Of a DNA stretch of 64,000 nt, positions 8,979-19,817 are shown in pieces (position 1 is the stretch's first letter; each line of letters begins with the position of its first letter). A program made the position numbers and the translations under genes. The notes beneath the pieces were generated by a model. That model saw only the letters and a program-made list of their open reading frames with translations. It had not been told where the DNA came from and did not search any database. Source of the stretch: Gammaproteobacteria bacterium (GTDB lineage Bacteria; Pseudomonadota; Gammaproteobacteria; Arenicellales; Poriferihabitantaceae); contig JAUILZ010000001.1 of assembly GCA_030432755.1 (NCBI GenBank), forward strand, positions 62,001-126,000, given 5' to 3'.

Positions 8979-9033
8979 CTCCATTGGTGTGTTCGCCGGC
9001 ATTCGGCACCGTTCTGAATGCCGGCCCTTTTTT
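8979..9033 (+). terminator. Terminator-like hairpin, copy 2
   Basis: Stem GCCGGCATT (8995-9003) with AATGCCGGC (9017-9025), 13-nt loop, then CC and six T. It has the same lead sequence as copies 1 and 3. Relative to copy 1, the stem has a base pair changed on both sides. Confidence 0.75.
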
Positions 9034-9085
9034 CACGCCAACTTGACGCGCCAGGTTCGTATGTGCGGACACCGACAAATTTTTC

Positions 9086-9140
9086 CTCCATTGGTGTGTT
9101 CGCCGGCATTCGGTTTGCGCCGAATGCCGGCCTTTTTTTT
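9086..9140 (+). terminator. Terminator-like hairpin, copy 3, containing the urtB ATG
   Basis: The strongest of the three: a 12-bp perfect stem GCCGGCATTCGG (9102-9113) with CCGAATGCCGGC (9120-9131), a 6-nt loop, then C and eight T. The ATG at 9124-9126, the likely urtB start, is inside the 3' arm. If formed, the hairpin would both stop transcription and hide the start codon. Confidence 0.8.
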
Positions 9141-10740
9141 CCACGCCGTGGCGGCCTTTCTGCTGTTGGCGATCATCACGATCGCCGCTACCCCGCTGGC
9201 TGCAGCGCAGGATGCGGGTGCTTCCGATCCGTTTTACGAGCAGGCGAAGACCCTGGTCGACGCCTCGCTCAAGGACCGGCGCGGCATCGTCGAGCAACTG
9301 GCCGCGTCCGATGATCCGCGCCTGATTCCCCTGCTGCGACACCTGCTCGAGGGAGATCTCTACTACAGCAAGGAAGACGGCGAGTTGCTGGTCGTCGACG
9401 GTGACACCGACGCGGTAACCTCATGGCTCACGGACGAAGCCGTGGAGATCGGCAAGTCCGATCGCAAGAAGATCACTACCAATAACCAGTTGCGCGGCCT
9501 GCTTCGCGACCTTATCGCCCGGCTGCAACTGACCAACGACGACGCCACCGTGCGCTACAACGCGGTGCGGCAACTGCTCGGCGAGGAAGACGACGACACC
9601 ACGGAGACCATTCGCGAACTGATCGCCAGCGAGGATGATCGCGAGACCCGGGAACTGATGCAGGTGGTGCTCGACTTCGAACGCTTGTCGAAAGAGGAGC
9701 AGGTGGAGGATGACCTGTTCCAGCGCCTGTCGCGCCGGCTCGAGCCGGAGGTGAAGAACAAGCTCACCGCGTATGCCGAAAGCGCTTCGCCTGCCATGGC
9801 CAGCAATGCCGCCGACGCGCTCGAGAAAATCGACGCGCGGGTGCGTTTCTACGGTCACATCGAGACCATCTTCTTCGGCCTAAGCCTGGGCTCGGTGCTG
9901 GTGCTCGCCGCCATTGGCCTCGCCATCACCTTCGGCGTGATGGGAGTCATCAACATGGCCCACGGCGAGCTCATCATGCTCGGCGCCTATACCACCTGGG
10001 TGATCCAGCAGTGGATGCCGTCCAACGTGGGCGCCGCGCTACTGCTGTCCATTCCCGCCGCATTCCTGGTGGCCGGCTTCGTCGGCGTGCTGATCGAACG
10101 GCTGGTAATACGCTACCTGTATGGTCGCCCGCTGGAGACCCTGCTCGCCACCTTCGGCATCAGCCTGATCCTGCAACAGGCGGTGCGCACGATCTTCTCA
10201 CCGCTCAACCGCTCGGTGGTTTCGCCCTCGTGGATGTCCGGCACCCTCGAGATCAACAGCGTGCTCGCGCTCACCAACAACCGCCTCGTGATCATCGGCT
10301 TCTGCCTCGCGGTGTTCGCCCTGCTGAGCCTGGTGATGCAACGCACCCGCCTCGGCCTCGAGGTGCGCGCGGTATCGCAGAACCGTCCCATGGCGCGCGC
10401 CATGGGCATCCGTTCCGAGCGCGTGGACATGCTCACCTTCGGCCTCGGTTCCGGGGTCGCGGGCATCGCCGGAGTGGCGCTGTCGCAGCTCACCAATGTC
10501 GGCCCCAACCTCGGCCAGGGTTACATCATCGACTCCTTCATGGTGGTGGTGTTCGGCGGCGTCGGCAATCTCTGGGGCACCCTGGTGAGCGGCTTCACCC
10601 TCGGCATTGCCAACAAGTTCCTCGAGCCGTGGTCCGGCTCGGTGCTGGCGAAAATCCTGATCCTGGTGTTCATCATCCTCTTCATCCAGAAACGGCCGCG
10701 CGGACTGTTCCCGCAGAAGGGCCGCGCGGTGGAGGCGTGA
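9124..10740 (+). CDS. urtB: Urea ABC transporter permease UrtB
   Basis: Inner-membrane permease of the branched-chain-amino-acid (LivH) type, 538 aa, matching long UrtB proteins. A signal-like segment (about residues 8-29) is followed by a periplasmic helical domain of roughly 200 residues, then about eight membrane segments with the LivH-type stretch ITFGVMGVINMAHGELIMLGAY. The start is uncertain. The ATG at 9124 gives a good leader (MPAFFFHAVAAFLLL) but lies in a terminator stem and lacks a Shine-Dalgarno; a GTG at 9148 is the alternative. The open frame runs up to 8989, but that part reads through repeat DNA. The stop is 1 nt before urtC. Confidence 0.93.
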   Translation: MPAFFFHAVAAFLLLAIITIAATPLAAAQDAGASDPFYEQAKTLVDASLKDRRGIVEQLAASDDPRLIPLLRHLLEGDLYYSKEDGELLVVDGDTDAVTSWLTDEAVEIGKSDRKKITTNNQLRGLLRDLIARLQLTNDDATVRYNAVRQLLGEEDDDTTETIRELIASEDDRETRELMQVVLDFERLSKEEQVEDDLFQRLSRRLEPEVKNKLTAYAESASPAMASNAADALEKIDARVRFYGHIETIFFGLSLGSVLVLAAIGLAITFGVMGVINMAHGELIMLGAYTTWVIQQWMPSNVGAALLLSIPAAFLVAGFVGVLIERLVIRYLYGRPLETLLATFGISLILQQAVRTIFSPLNRSVVSPSWMSGTLEINSVLALTNNRLVIIGFCLAVFALLSLVMQRTRLGLEVRAVSQNRPMARAMGIRSERVDMLTFGLGSGVAGIAGVALSQLTNVGPNLGQGYIIDSFMVVVFGGVGNLWGTLVSGFTLGIANKFLEPWSGSVLAKILILVFIILFIQKRPRGLFPQKGRAVEA

Positions 10741-10741
10741 T

Positions 10742-11820
10742 ATGACCTCCCTGCTTCGAGGAGACCGCGGCGGTTGGATCCTGTTCGCACTGGTGATCCT
10801 GCTGATGGTCTACATCCCGATCGGCAACCTGGCGCTGTCCGCCGATCATCCGCTGTATGTCAGCACATATACCGTCACCCTGCTCGGCAAATACCTCTGC
10901 TTCGCCCTGCTCGCGCTCTCGCTGGACCTTGTCTGGGGTTATCTCGGCATCCTCAGCCTCGGACACGGCGCGTTCTTCGCCCTTGGTGGCTATGCCATGG
11001 GGATGTACCTGATGCGCCAGATTGGCGACCGCGGCGTATATGGCAACCCGGAACTGCCGGACTTCATGGTGTTTCTCAACTGGGACGCGCTGCCGTGGTA
11101 CTGGTATGGCTTCGACCAGTTCTGGTTCGCCATGCTGATGGTGGTGCTGGTGCCCGGCGTGCTGGCCTTCGTCTTCGGCGCGCTGGCATTCCGCTCGCGG
11201 GTCACCGGCGTGTACCTGTCCATCATGACCCAGGCGCTCACCTACGCGCTGATGCTCGCGTTCTTCCGCAACGAGATGGGATTCGGCGGCAACAACGGCC
11301 TCACCGATTTCAAGGACATCCTCGGCTTCGACATCCAGGCGGACAGCACCCGCATCGGGCTCTTCCTCGCCTCGGGATTCGCGCTCCTCGCCGGCTACCT
11401 CGCCTGCCGCTCGATCGTGACCTCGCGCCTCGGCCGGGTCGCGGTGGCGGTGCGCGACGGCGAGGACCGGGTGCGCTTCCTCGGCTACAGCGTGACGAAA
11501 GTGAAGCTCGCGATATTCACCTTCTCCGCTGTCCTGGCCGGCATCGCCGGCGCGCTCTACGTGCCCCAGGTCGGGATCATCAACCCGGGTGAATTCACCC
11601 CGGTGAAATCCATCGAGCTGGTGGTCTGGGTCGCCCTCGGCGGCCGCGCGACGCTCTACGGCGCGGTGCTCGGCGCGGTGACGGTGAACTATCTCAAGAC
11701 CGAGTTCACCGGTCTCATGCCGGAGGCCTGGCTGTTCGCCCTCGGCGCGCTGTTCGTGCTCGTGACGCTGTTCTTCCCGAGAGGGCTCGCGGGCTTCCGC
11801 CTGCCGTGGAAGTCGGCGAA

Positions 11821-11824
<4 letters not shown>
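10742..11824 (+). CDS. urtC: Urea ABC transporter permease UrtC
   Basis: Second inner-membrane permease of the urea importer, LivM type, 360 aa with eight to ten hydrophobic segments. The characteristic LivM stretch is present: DLVWGYLGILSLGHGAFFALGGYAMGMYLM. GGAGG lies about 6 nt before the ATG, inside the end of urtB. It forms the channel with UrtB. Its stop overlaps the urtD start. Confidence 0.95.
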
Positions 11825-12640
<816 letters not shown>

Positions 12641-12651
<11 letters not shown>

Positions 12652-13354
12652 TCCCGCGACGGCTCCCGCCCTGGTGGTGGAGGGGCTCAACCAGTACTAC
12701 CGCGAGAGCCATATCCTGCGTGACCTGACCCTCACCGCACGCGCCGGTGCCTGCACCTGCCTGATGGGTCGCAACGGCGTGGGCAAGACCACGCTCATGA
12801 AGGCCATCATGGGCCTCGTGCCGGTGCGTTCCGGCAGTATCCGCTACGGCGACGATGAACTGGTTGGCGTGCGTACCGAGAAGCGCATGCCGGCGGGGAT
12901 CGGCTACGTGCCCCAGGGACGGCAGATCTTTCCCCTGCTCACGGTGGAGGAGAACCTCTCCACCGGGCTGTCCGGCAAGGGCGCCACCATCCCCGACGAC
13001 GTCTATGCCACTTTCCCGGTGCTGCACGATATGCGCCGCCGTCGCGGTGGCGATCTCTCGGGCGGACAGCAGCAGCAATTGGCCATCGGCAGGGCGCTGG
13101 TGTTTTCCCCGGGGATGCTGATCCTCGACGAACCCACCGAGGGCATCCAGCCGAACATCGTGCGCGAGATCGGCAATATCATCCGCATGCTCGTCGAGCA
13201 GCGTGGCATGACCGTGCTGCTGGTGGAACAGAAGCTTCCCTTCGCGCGCCGCGTCGCTGACGGCTTCTGCATCATGGTGCGCGGCGCCAACGTCGCCGAG
13301 GGCGAAATTGGTGAACTCAACGACGAACTGGTCTACCGCCACCTCACTGTGTAA
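12641..13354 (+). CDS. urtE: Urea ABC transporter ATP-binding protein UrtE
   Basis: LivF-type ATPase, 237 aa. Walker A is GRNGVGKTT, the signature is LSGGQQQQLAIGRAL, Walker B is LILDEPTEGIQPN and the switch His region is VLLVEQKLPFA, a UrtE-type variant with Gln instead of His. The start is a TTG at 12641, overlapping the urtD end by 11 nt, with GGTGGAGG upstream; no in-frame ATG gives a complete N-terminus. It completes the five-gene urea importer. Confidence 0.94.
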
Positions 13355-13367
13355 ACTGGAGAACGCG

Positions 13368-13592
13368 ATGAAATCCCCTGTCACCCGGTTGCTCGCGATT
13401 GCCCTGTCAACGGGGCCGCTGCCTGCAGCCCTGGCCCACGGCGGTCATGCCGCGGAAGACCTCACGTCACTTCAGCATCTCTTTATCCATCTTGGCAATG
13501 GCTGGATGTTGCTGGTGGGTGTAGTGATCGCCGTCAAGCTCTATAGCCTGTTCCGCGCCAGTCACCGCCGGAGCAAGTCCGTCCCGGAATGA
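13368..13592 (+). CDS. Small exported membrane protein in the urea/urease operon
   Basis: Protein of 74 aa with a signal-like N-terminus (residues 1-24, ending ALA), the His-containing stretch HGGHAAEDLTSLQHLFIH, one transmembrane helix (GWMLLVGVVIAVKLYSLF) and a basic tail. GGAG lies before the ATG at 13368, and its stop overlaps the ureD start, so it is translated with the operon. I do not recognise a named family. The His residues just after the signal and the urease context would allow a nickel- or urea-related role, but nothing proves it. Confidence 0.7.
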   Translation: MKSPVTRLLAIALSTGPLPAALAHGGHAAEDLTSLQHLFIHLGNGWMLLVGVVIAVKLYSLFRASHRRSKSVPE

Positions 13593-14431
13593 CGCCAACC
13601 TCCGCCGCGCTTGCCCCGGCCAGCGGCCGGTCTGGATGGCGCGGCCACCTGGAACTGACGTTCGACGCCGAGCAGGGGCGCACGATTCTCTCGCGCCGCT
13701 CGCGTTCCGGGCCGTTGTCGGTGCAGCGCCCGTTCTATCCCGAGCAGTCCGGCACCCAAGTTTATATCCTGCATCCTCCCGGGGGCGTGGTGGGCGGCGA
13801 CGTGCTGGAGATCGAGACCGAGGTCAACGCGCCCGCGGAGGTTCTCGTCACCACCCCGGGTGCGGCGAAGCTTTACCGTTCCGAGGGCGACAGTGCGGAG
13901 ATCCGCAACGATCTCCGGGTGGCCGGCCGGCTCGAATGGCTGCCCCAGGAGAACATCTTCTTCAATGGCGCGCGCGTGCGCCAGCGCACCCGGATCACCC
14001 TTGCGCCCGGCGCGGGATTCCTCGGTTGGGAAATCCATTGCTTCGGCCGCATCGCCGCCGGCGAAACCTTCGAGCGCGGCCACCTCGACCTTGGCACCAC
14101 CATCGTGCGCGAGGACTACCCGGTTTTCGTCGAGCGCCTGCGCGTCAACGACGGCGGCAGCCTGGCGAGCGCCGGGTTGCGCGGTTTCCCGGTCTGTGCC
14201 ACGTTCTACGCCACCCCGGTATCCGCGGAACTGCGTGATTCGATGCGCGACCTGCAATGTCACGGCGCGGAGGAGTGTTGCGGCATCACCCTGGTGGAAG
14301 ACCTGCTCATCGTGCGTTACCTCGGAGCAAACGTCGCCGCCGCGCGCGCGCGACTGGAGCAGGTCTGGCAGCGGGTAAGGCCGGCGATCATCGGCCGCGA
14401 GGCGGTTCCGCCACGAATCTGGGCGACATAA
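13589..14431 (+). CDS. ureD: Urease accessory protein UreD
   Basis: Cytoplasmic scaffold of 280 aa that binds apo-urease and, with UreF and UreG, delivers nickel. Family motifs include the N-terminal [14 protein letters not shown] and [15 protein letters not shown], the region [11 protein letters not shown], and the core [16 protein letters not shown]. The ATG overlaps the stop of the small membrane protein gene (ATGA). It heads ureDABC. Confidence 0.95.
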   Translation: MTPTSAALAPASGRSGWRGHLELTFDAEQGRTILSRRSRSGPLSVQRPFYPEQSGTQVYILHPPGGVVGGDVLEIETEVNAPAEVLVTTPGAAKLYRSEGDSAEIRNDLRVAGRLEWLPQENIFFNGARVRQRTRITLAPGAGFLGWEIHCFGRIAAGETFERGHLDLGTTIVREDYPVFVERLRVNDGGSLASAGLRGFPVCATFYATPVSAELRDSMRDLQCHGAEECCGITLVEDLLIVRYLGANVAAARARLEQVWQRVRPAIIGREAVPPRIWAT

Positions 14432-14462
14432 CACCAACGAAATTCCACATGAAGACGACACC

Positions 14463-14765
14463 ATGGAACTCACACCGAGAGAAAAAGACAAGCTGCTGAT
14501 CTTTACCGCCGCGTTGCTGGCGGAGCGGCGTCTCGCGCGTGGCATCAAGCTCAATTACCCGGAATCCGTGGCGCTCATCAGCGCGGCGATCCTCGAGGGC
14601 GCAAGGGAAGGGCGCTCGGTGGCCGAGCTGATGGACTACGGCCGAACCATCCTCGGCCGCGGCGACGTGATGGAGGGCATCCCGGAGATGATCCACGACG
14701 TCCAGGTTGAGGCCACGTTCCCCGACGGCACCAAGCTCGTCACCGTCCACGAACCCATCATCTAG
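14463..14765 (+). CDS. ureA: Urease subunit gamma
   Basis: Gamma subunit of urease, 100 aa, exactly the normal size. It starts [23 protein letters not shown] and contains the conserved [14 protein letters not shown] segment (here [21 protein letters not shown]) and the C-terminal [20 protein letters not shown]. It forms the (alpha-beta-gamma)3 enzyme with UreB and UreC. It lies 31 nt after ureD and 10 nt before ureB. Confidence 0.97.
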   Translation: MELTPREKDKLLIFTAALLAERRLARGIKLNYPESVALISAAILEGAREGRSVAELMDYGRTILGRGDVMEGIPEMIHDVQVEATFPDGTKLVTVHEPII

Positions 14766-14775
14766 GAGCGGCCCA

Positions 14776-15089
14776 ATGATTCCCGGAGAAATCGTGACCC
14801 AGCCAGGGGAACTGGAACTCAACGCCGGCCGCGACAGCGTCGTCGTCGCGGTGGCGAATACCGGCGACCGGCCGATCCAGGTAGGCTCACACTACCACTT
14901 CGCCGAGACCAATCCCGCGCTCGAATTTGATCGCGATCTCGCGCGTGGATTCCGGCTCGATATCCCCGCCGGCACCGCGGTGCGCTTCGAGCCCGGGCAG
15001 ACGCGCGAGGTCACCCTCGTGGCGCTTGCCGGTGACCGCAAGGTGTTTGGCTTCAATGCCGCGGTGATGGGCGACCTGGACCCGGCATC

Positions 15090-15093
<4 letters not shown>
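14776..15093 (+). CDS. ureB: Urease subunit beta
   Basis: Beta subunit, 105 aa, normal length. It begins [20 protein letters not shown], with the conserved [18 protein letters not shown] and [23 protein letters not shown]. The start is the ATG at 14776, with AGGAGCGG just upstream. The stop overlaps the ureC start (ATGA), which ties subunit ratios by coupled translation. Confidence 0.97.
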
Positions 15094-16793
<1,700 letters not shown>

Positions 16794-16840
16794 TTGTGAA
16801 GTGCCAACAGGTCGATCTCTCGAAACGCCAGCGTGGTTTA

Positions 16841-16922
16841 CCCCAGCGAAGGCTGGGGCCAGCGTCCATGCCATGGGTCGTGCACGGACCGAAAGATACT
16901 GGATCCCAGCTTTCGCTGGGAT
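16841..16922. repeat. REP-like palindrome pair between ureC and ureE
   Basis: Two hairpins of the dispersed family. The first is CCCCAGC-GAAG-GCTGGGG (16841-16858) and the second is ATCCCAGC-TTTC-GCTGGGAT (16903-16922). They are the only notable content of the 226-nt gap (16794-17019), where no gene or strong promoter is seen. Confidence 0.75.
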
Positions 16923-17019
16923 TTCGATACTCGCTCCCGCCGCGGAAACCCCATACCGATGTTGATCATATCTCTGTTCTTTCCGTGAACAGTCTGTTGG
17001 ACGATCTCATCTGTTCCGA

Positions 17020-17484
17020 ATGCCGTTGATTGAACTAATGCGAAAGCTGGATGCGGGCAGCCCCGCGGCCAGCCTGACACTGGACTTCGCCCGGCGGGCG
17101 AAGAGCCGGCTGCGAGCTACCCTTGACGATGGCCGCGGGGTCTCGGTGATCCTGCCGCGCGGGAGCTGGCTCAGGCCGGGAGACCTGCTTGGTGACGATG
17201 ACGGGCTGGTTGTCGAGGTGTGCGCGGCAGCGGAGGAGGTTTCCATCGCCAGCACAGCCGATCCGCTCCTGCTTGCCCGCGCCGCATACCACCTGGGCAA
17301 TCGCCACGTCGCGTTGCAGGTGCGCGCGGGGGAGTTGCTCTACCTGCACGACCACGTGCTCGACGACATGGTGCGCCAGCTTGGATTGTCGGTGATCAGC
17401 GCCGAGACGCCCTTCGAGCCGGAGCCCGGCGCCTACGGCGATCATGCCCACAGCCACGGGGGTCACCATGGCCACCATCATTGA
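17020..17484 (+). CDS. ureE: Urease nickel metallochaperone UreE
   Basis: Dimeric cytoplasmic nickel chaperone of 154 aa that supplies Ni(II) to UreG. The N-terminal peptide-binding domain covers about residues 1-75, with the conserved [13 protein letters not shown]. The metal-binding domain has the conserved [13 protein letters not shown], and the tail is His-rich ([13 protein letters not shown]). The 3' end overlaps ureF by 17 nt. Transcription may continue from ureC, or start anew in the repeat-bearing gap, where I see no clear promoter. Confidence 0.95.
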   Translation: MPLIELMRKLDAGSPAASLTLDFARRAKSRLRATLDDGRGVSVILPRGSWLRPGDLLGDDDGLVVEVCAAAEEVSIASTADPLLLARAAYHLGNRHVALQVRAGELLYLHDHVLDDMVRQLGLSVISAETPFEPEPGAYGDHAHSHGGHHGHHH

Positions 17485-18169
17485 GTTCCCCGCGGTGAAT
17501 GCGTCGCGCCAGAGGCTGCGCCTGCTGCAGCTCGCCAGCAGCACCATGCCGGTAGGCGCCTTCACCTATTCCCAGGGCCTGGAATGGGCGGTGGAATGTG
17601 GCTGGGTGGACTCGGCGTCCAAGCTCGAGTCCTGGATCGGCGACTTGCTGGACGCCAGCGTCGCCGGCGTCGACGTGCCGCTATTTCTTCGCTTCCACGA
17701 TGCCTGGCGGTCCGTCGATCTCGATCGCGTCGCGCACTGGAGCCGGCTGCTTTCGGCCTGCCGTGAAACCGACGAACTGCGCGCGGAGGAACGCAATCGC
17801 GGGCGCGCGTTTACACGACTGCTCGACAGGCTGGAGCCTGGTGTTCCCGGCCACGTGCTGGACCTCGTAGCCGACTGTCAGCTCGCGGGCCAGGCATGGC
17901 TCTGCGTCCAATGGGATCTCGATCCCGTCGCGGCGATGGAGACCTTTGCCTGGAGCTGGATGGAGAACCTGGTACTCGCGGGGGTCAAGCTGATCCCGCT
18001 CGGCCAGAGCGATGGCCAGCAGCTGGTTCTCCGTCTTGGTGACCGCGTGCCCGCGGCGGTGGCCCGCGGCGCGGAGCTCGGTGACGACGCCATCGGCGCG
18101 GGCTGCCCCGCCCAGGCCATCGCCAGCAGCCTGCACGAGACGCAATACACTCGCCTTTTCAGATCCTGA
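17468..18169 (+). CDS. ureF: Urease accessory protein UreF
   Basis: All-helical accessory protein, 233 aa, which bridges UreD and UreG. The family motif [25 protein letters not shown] is near the N-terminus, and the C-terminal region has the conserved [15 protein letters not shown]. The start is the ATG at 17468, inside the ureE C-terminus; upstream codons in this frame only encode the ureE overlap. ureG begins 1 nt after the stop. Confidence 0.95.
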   Translation: MATIIEFPAVNASRQRLRLLQLASSTMPVGAFTYSQGLEWAVECGWVDSASKLESWIGDLLDASVAGVDVPLFLRFHDAWRSVDLDRVAHWSRLLSACRETDELRAEERNRGRAFTRLLDRLEPGVPGHVLDLVADCQLAGQAWLCVQWDLDPVAAMETFAWSWMENLVLAGVKLIPLGQSDGQQLVLRLGDRVPAAVARGAELGDDAIGAGCPAQAIASSLHETQYTRLFRS

Positions 18170-18170
18170 T

Positions 18171-18782
18171 ATGACCAGCAGTTCCCCTCTCCGGGTCGGC
18201 GTCGGTGGCCCCGTGGGCTCCGGCAAGACCGCGCTCCTGGACGCCCTCTGCAAGACCATGCGCGACGACTACGAACTCGCGGTGGTGACTAATGACATCT
18301 ATACCCGGGAGGACGCCGAGTTCCTCACCCGCAGCGGCGCGCTCGCGCCGGACCGCATCGTCGGCGTGGAAACCGGCGGCTGTCCGCATACCGCGATCCG
18401 CGAGGACGCGTCGATGAACCTCACCGCGGTGGACGAGCTGAGCGAGAAATTCGGCAACCTCGACCTGGTGTTCATCGAGAGCGGCGGCGACAACCTGAGC
18501 GCCACCTTCAGCCCGGAGCTGGCCGATCTCACGATCTACGTCATCGATGTCGCCGAGGGCGAGAAGATCCCGCGCAAGGGCGGCCCCGGCATCACCCGTT
18601 CGGACCTGCTGGTGATCAACAAGATCGACCTCGCGCCCCACGTCGGCGCCTCCCTCGAGGTGATGGAATCCGATACCCGGCGGATGCGTGGCGAACGACC
18701 GTACGTTTTCACCAATCTGAAAACTGGCGATGGCCTCGCCCGGGTGGTGGAATTTATTCGACACCAGGGTCTGTTTGAGTAA
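18171..18782 (+). CDS. ureG: Urease accessory GTPase UreG
   Basis: SIMIBI-class GTPase, 203 aa, which drives nickel insertion. Elements seen: P-loop [15 protein letters not shown], the nickel-binding motif [15 protein letters not shown] (Cys-Pro-His), [17 protein letters not shown] and the guanine-specificity motif NKIDLA. The start is the ATG at 18171, giving the standard UreG start [19 protein letters not shown]. It is the last gene of the urease block. Confidence 0.96.
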   Translation: MTSSSPLRVGVGGPVGSGKTALLDALCKTMRDDYELAVVTNDIYTREDAEFLTRSGALAPDRIVGVETGGCPHTAIREDASMNLTAVDELSEKFGNLDLVFIESGGDNLSATFSPELADLTIYVIDVAEGEKIPRKGGPGITRSDLLVINKIDLAPHVGASLEVMESDTRRMRGERPYVFTNLKTGDGLARVVEFIRHQGLFE

Positions 18783-18876
18783 CACCCGCCTCCACATTGT
18801 GGCGGCAATACAAACCTAGGCAGCCGCCGGTGTTCATGTCATATTCATGCGCCCCACGGATGATGATGACGTGAAC

Positions 18877-19692
18877 ATGATCCGCACACTCAGCCTTATC
18901 CTGGTCGCGACGCTGCTGCTTGCCGGCTGCGCCACCAGTCCCACCGGTCGCAATCAGCTCATGCTGATCTCGCCGGAGTCGGCCATCGTCCAGTCGCGCG
19001 CCGCCTACCTCGATACGGTGGGAGAATTCGATCAGGAGAACAAGCTGGTGCGCGACCCGGCCACGGTGAAACGCGTCGCCACCATCACCGGCCGGCTCGT
19101 CACCGAGGCGGTGCGCCTGTTTCCTGAATCAACGGACTGGGAATGGAGCGTGGCCATCGTCGATGACGACGAAACGGTCAATGCCTGGTGCATGGCCGGC
19201 GGTCGTATGGCGGTCTATACCGGGCTATTCACGCAACTGAAGCTCACCGACGACGAGTTCGCCCAGATCATGGGCCACGAGATTTCCCATGCGCTGGCCC
19301 ATCACACCGCGGAACGGATGTCGGTGGCGATGGCCAGCAGCCTCGGGGTGTTTGCCGCCGGGATGGCCTCCGACCGCCCCGGCATCACCATGACCGGCGC
19401 CGCCCTCGCGGCCAAGATGGCGCTGCAACTGCCCAACAGCCGCACCTCGGAATCCGAGGCCGACCAGATCGGCCTGAAACTCGCGACCCTGGCGGGCTAC
19501 GACCCCGACGCAGCGGTGACGCTGTGGCAGAAGATGGGTGCGCAGAACGACAGCCGGCCGCCCGAGTTTCTCAGCACCCATCCCTCACCGGGAAACCGGG
19601 CGGGCCGGTTGGAAGCAATGATTCCGGAGGTCCGCGGGCTAAACCCCGAGCAGAAGAAAGCGGCGGTGCACCCGGTGCAGATTGTCCAGTAA
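18877..19692 (+). CDS. M48-family zinc metallopeptidase lipoprotein
   Basis: Membrane-anchored peptidase with a lipoprotein signal (LLLAGCATSP, Cys at about 18) and the zinc-binding HEISH motif in MGHEISHALAHHTAERM. The third zinc ligand is probably the Glu in SESEADQIGLKL. About 271 aa from the ATG at 18877, the normal size of LoiP/YcaL-type M48 lipoproteins in envelope quality control. An ATG at 18847 would add ten acidic residues before the signal, so the later start is better. It stands alone, 94 nt after ureG. Confidence 0.88.
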   Translation: MIRTLSLILVATLLLAGCATSPTGRNQLMLISPESAIVQSRAAYLDTVGEFDQENKLVRDPATVKRVATITGRLVTEAVRLFPESTDWEWSVAIVDDDETVNAWCMAGGRMAVYTGLFTQLKLTDDEFAQIMGHEISHALAHHTAERMSVAMASSLGVFAAGMASDRPGITMTGAALAAKMALQLPNSRTSESEADQIGLKLATLAGYDPDAAVTLWQKMGAQNDSRPPEFLSTHPSPGNRAGRLEAMIPEVRGLNPEQKKAAVHPVQIVQ

Positions 19693-19721
19693 TCCTGCTC
19701 TGACCCGGGTTCCCTATCTGG

Positions 19722-19741
19722 ATTCCAGCCTTCGCTGGAAT
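19722..19741. repeat. REP-like palindrome
   Basis: ATTCCAGC-CTTC-GCTGGAAT, a perfect 8-bp stem. It lies in the gap between two convergent genes, the M48 peptidase gene and benE. Same family as the hairpins near 16.9, 21.5, 38.6, 51.7 and 52.8 kb. Confidence 0.7.
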
Positions 19742-19817
19742 TTCATTGTTTGAAACGCCATTCCAGATTTATCCAGGCGGAACAGGTGCTGGTTCTCAGC
19801 CAGTAAACTTCCATGAC

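Larger units (their letters stand above)
8854..9140. repeat. Three tandem ~101-107-nt repeats, each ending in a terminator hairpin, between urtA and urtB
   Basis: Three copies of one unit. Each has an AT-rich lead, then CTCCATTGGTGTGTTCGCC (starting 8878, 8979, 9086), a GCCGGCAT..ATGCCGGC hairpin, a T-run and a short CACGCC-like tail. Spacing is 101 and 107 nt. The 19-nt lead segment is identical in all three, while hairpin loops and spacers differ. Weaker similarity (CCGG..GACA) extends upstream of each core. Stem pairing is kept even where bases change, so the fold is what is conserved. The third copy overlaps the 5' end of urtB. Confidence 0.85.

Noticed and set aside
8989..9123. Longer N-terminus for UrtB
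   Set aside because: It would be translated through two terminator repeats, and the residues are not conserved-looking. The signal-like segment begins at 9124.
8854..9140. CRISPR array or riboswitch at the urtA-urtB repeats
   Set aside because: Only three units, with a hairpin and T-run in each and no uniform spacers; no cas genes. No known guanidine or other riboswitch consensus was recognised.
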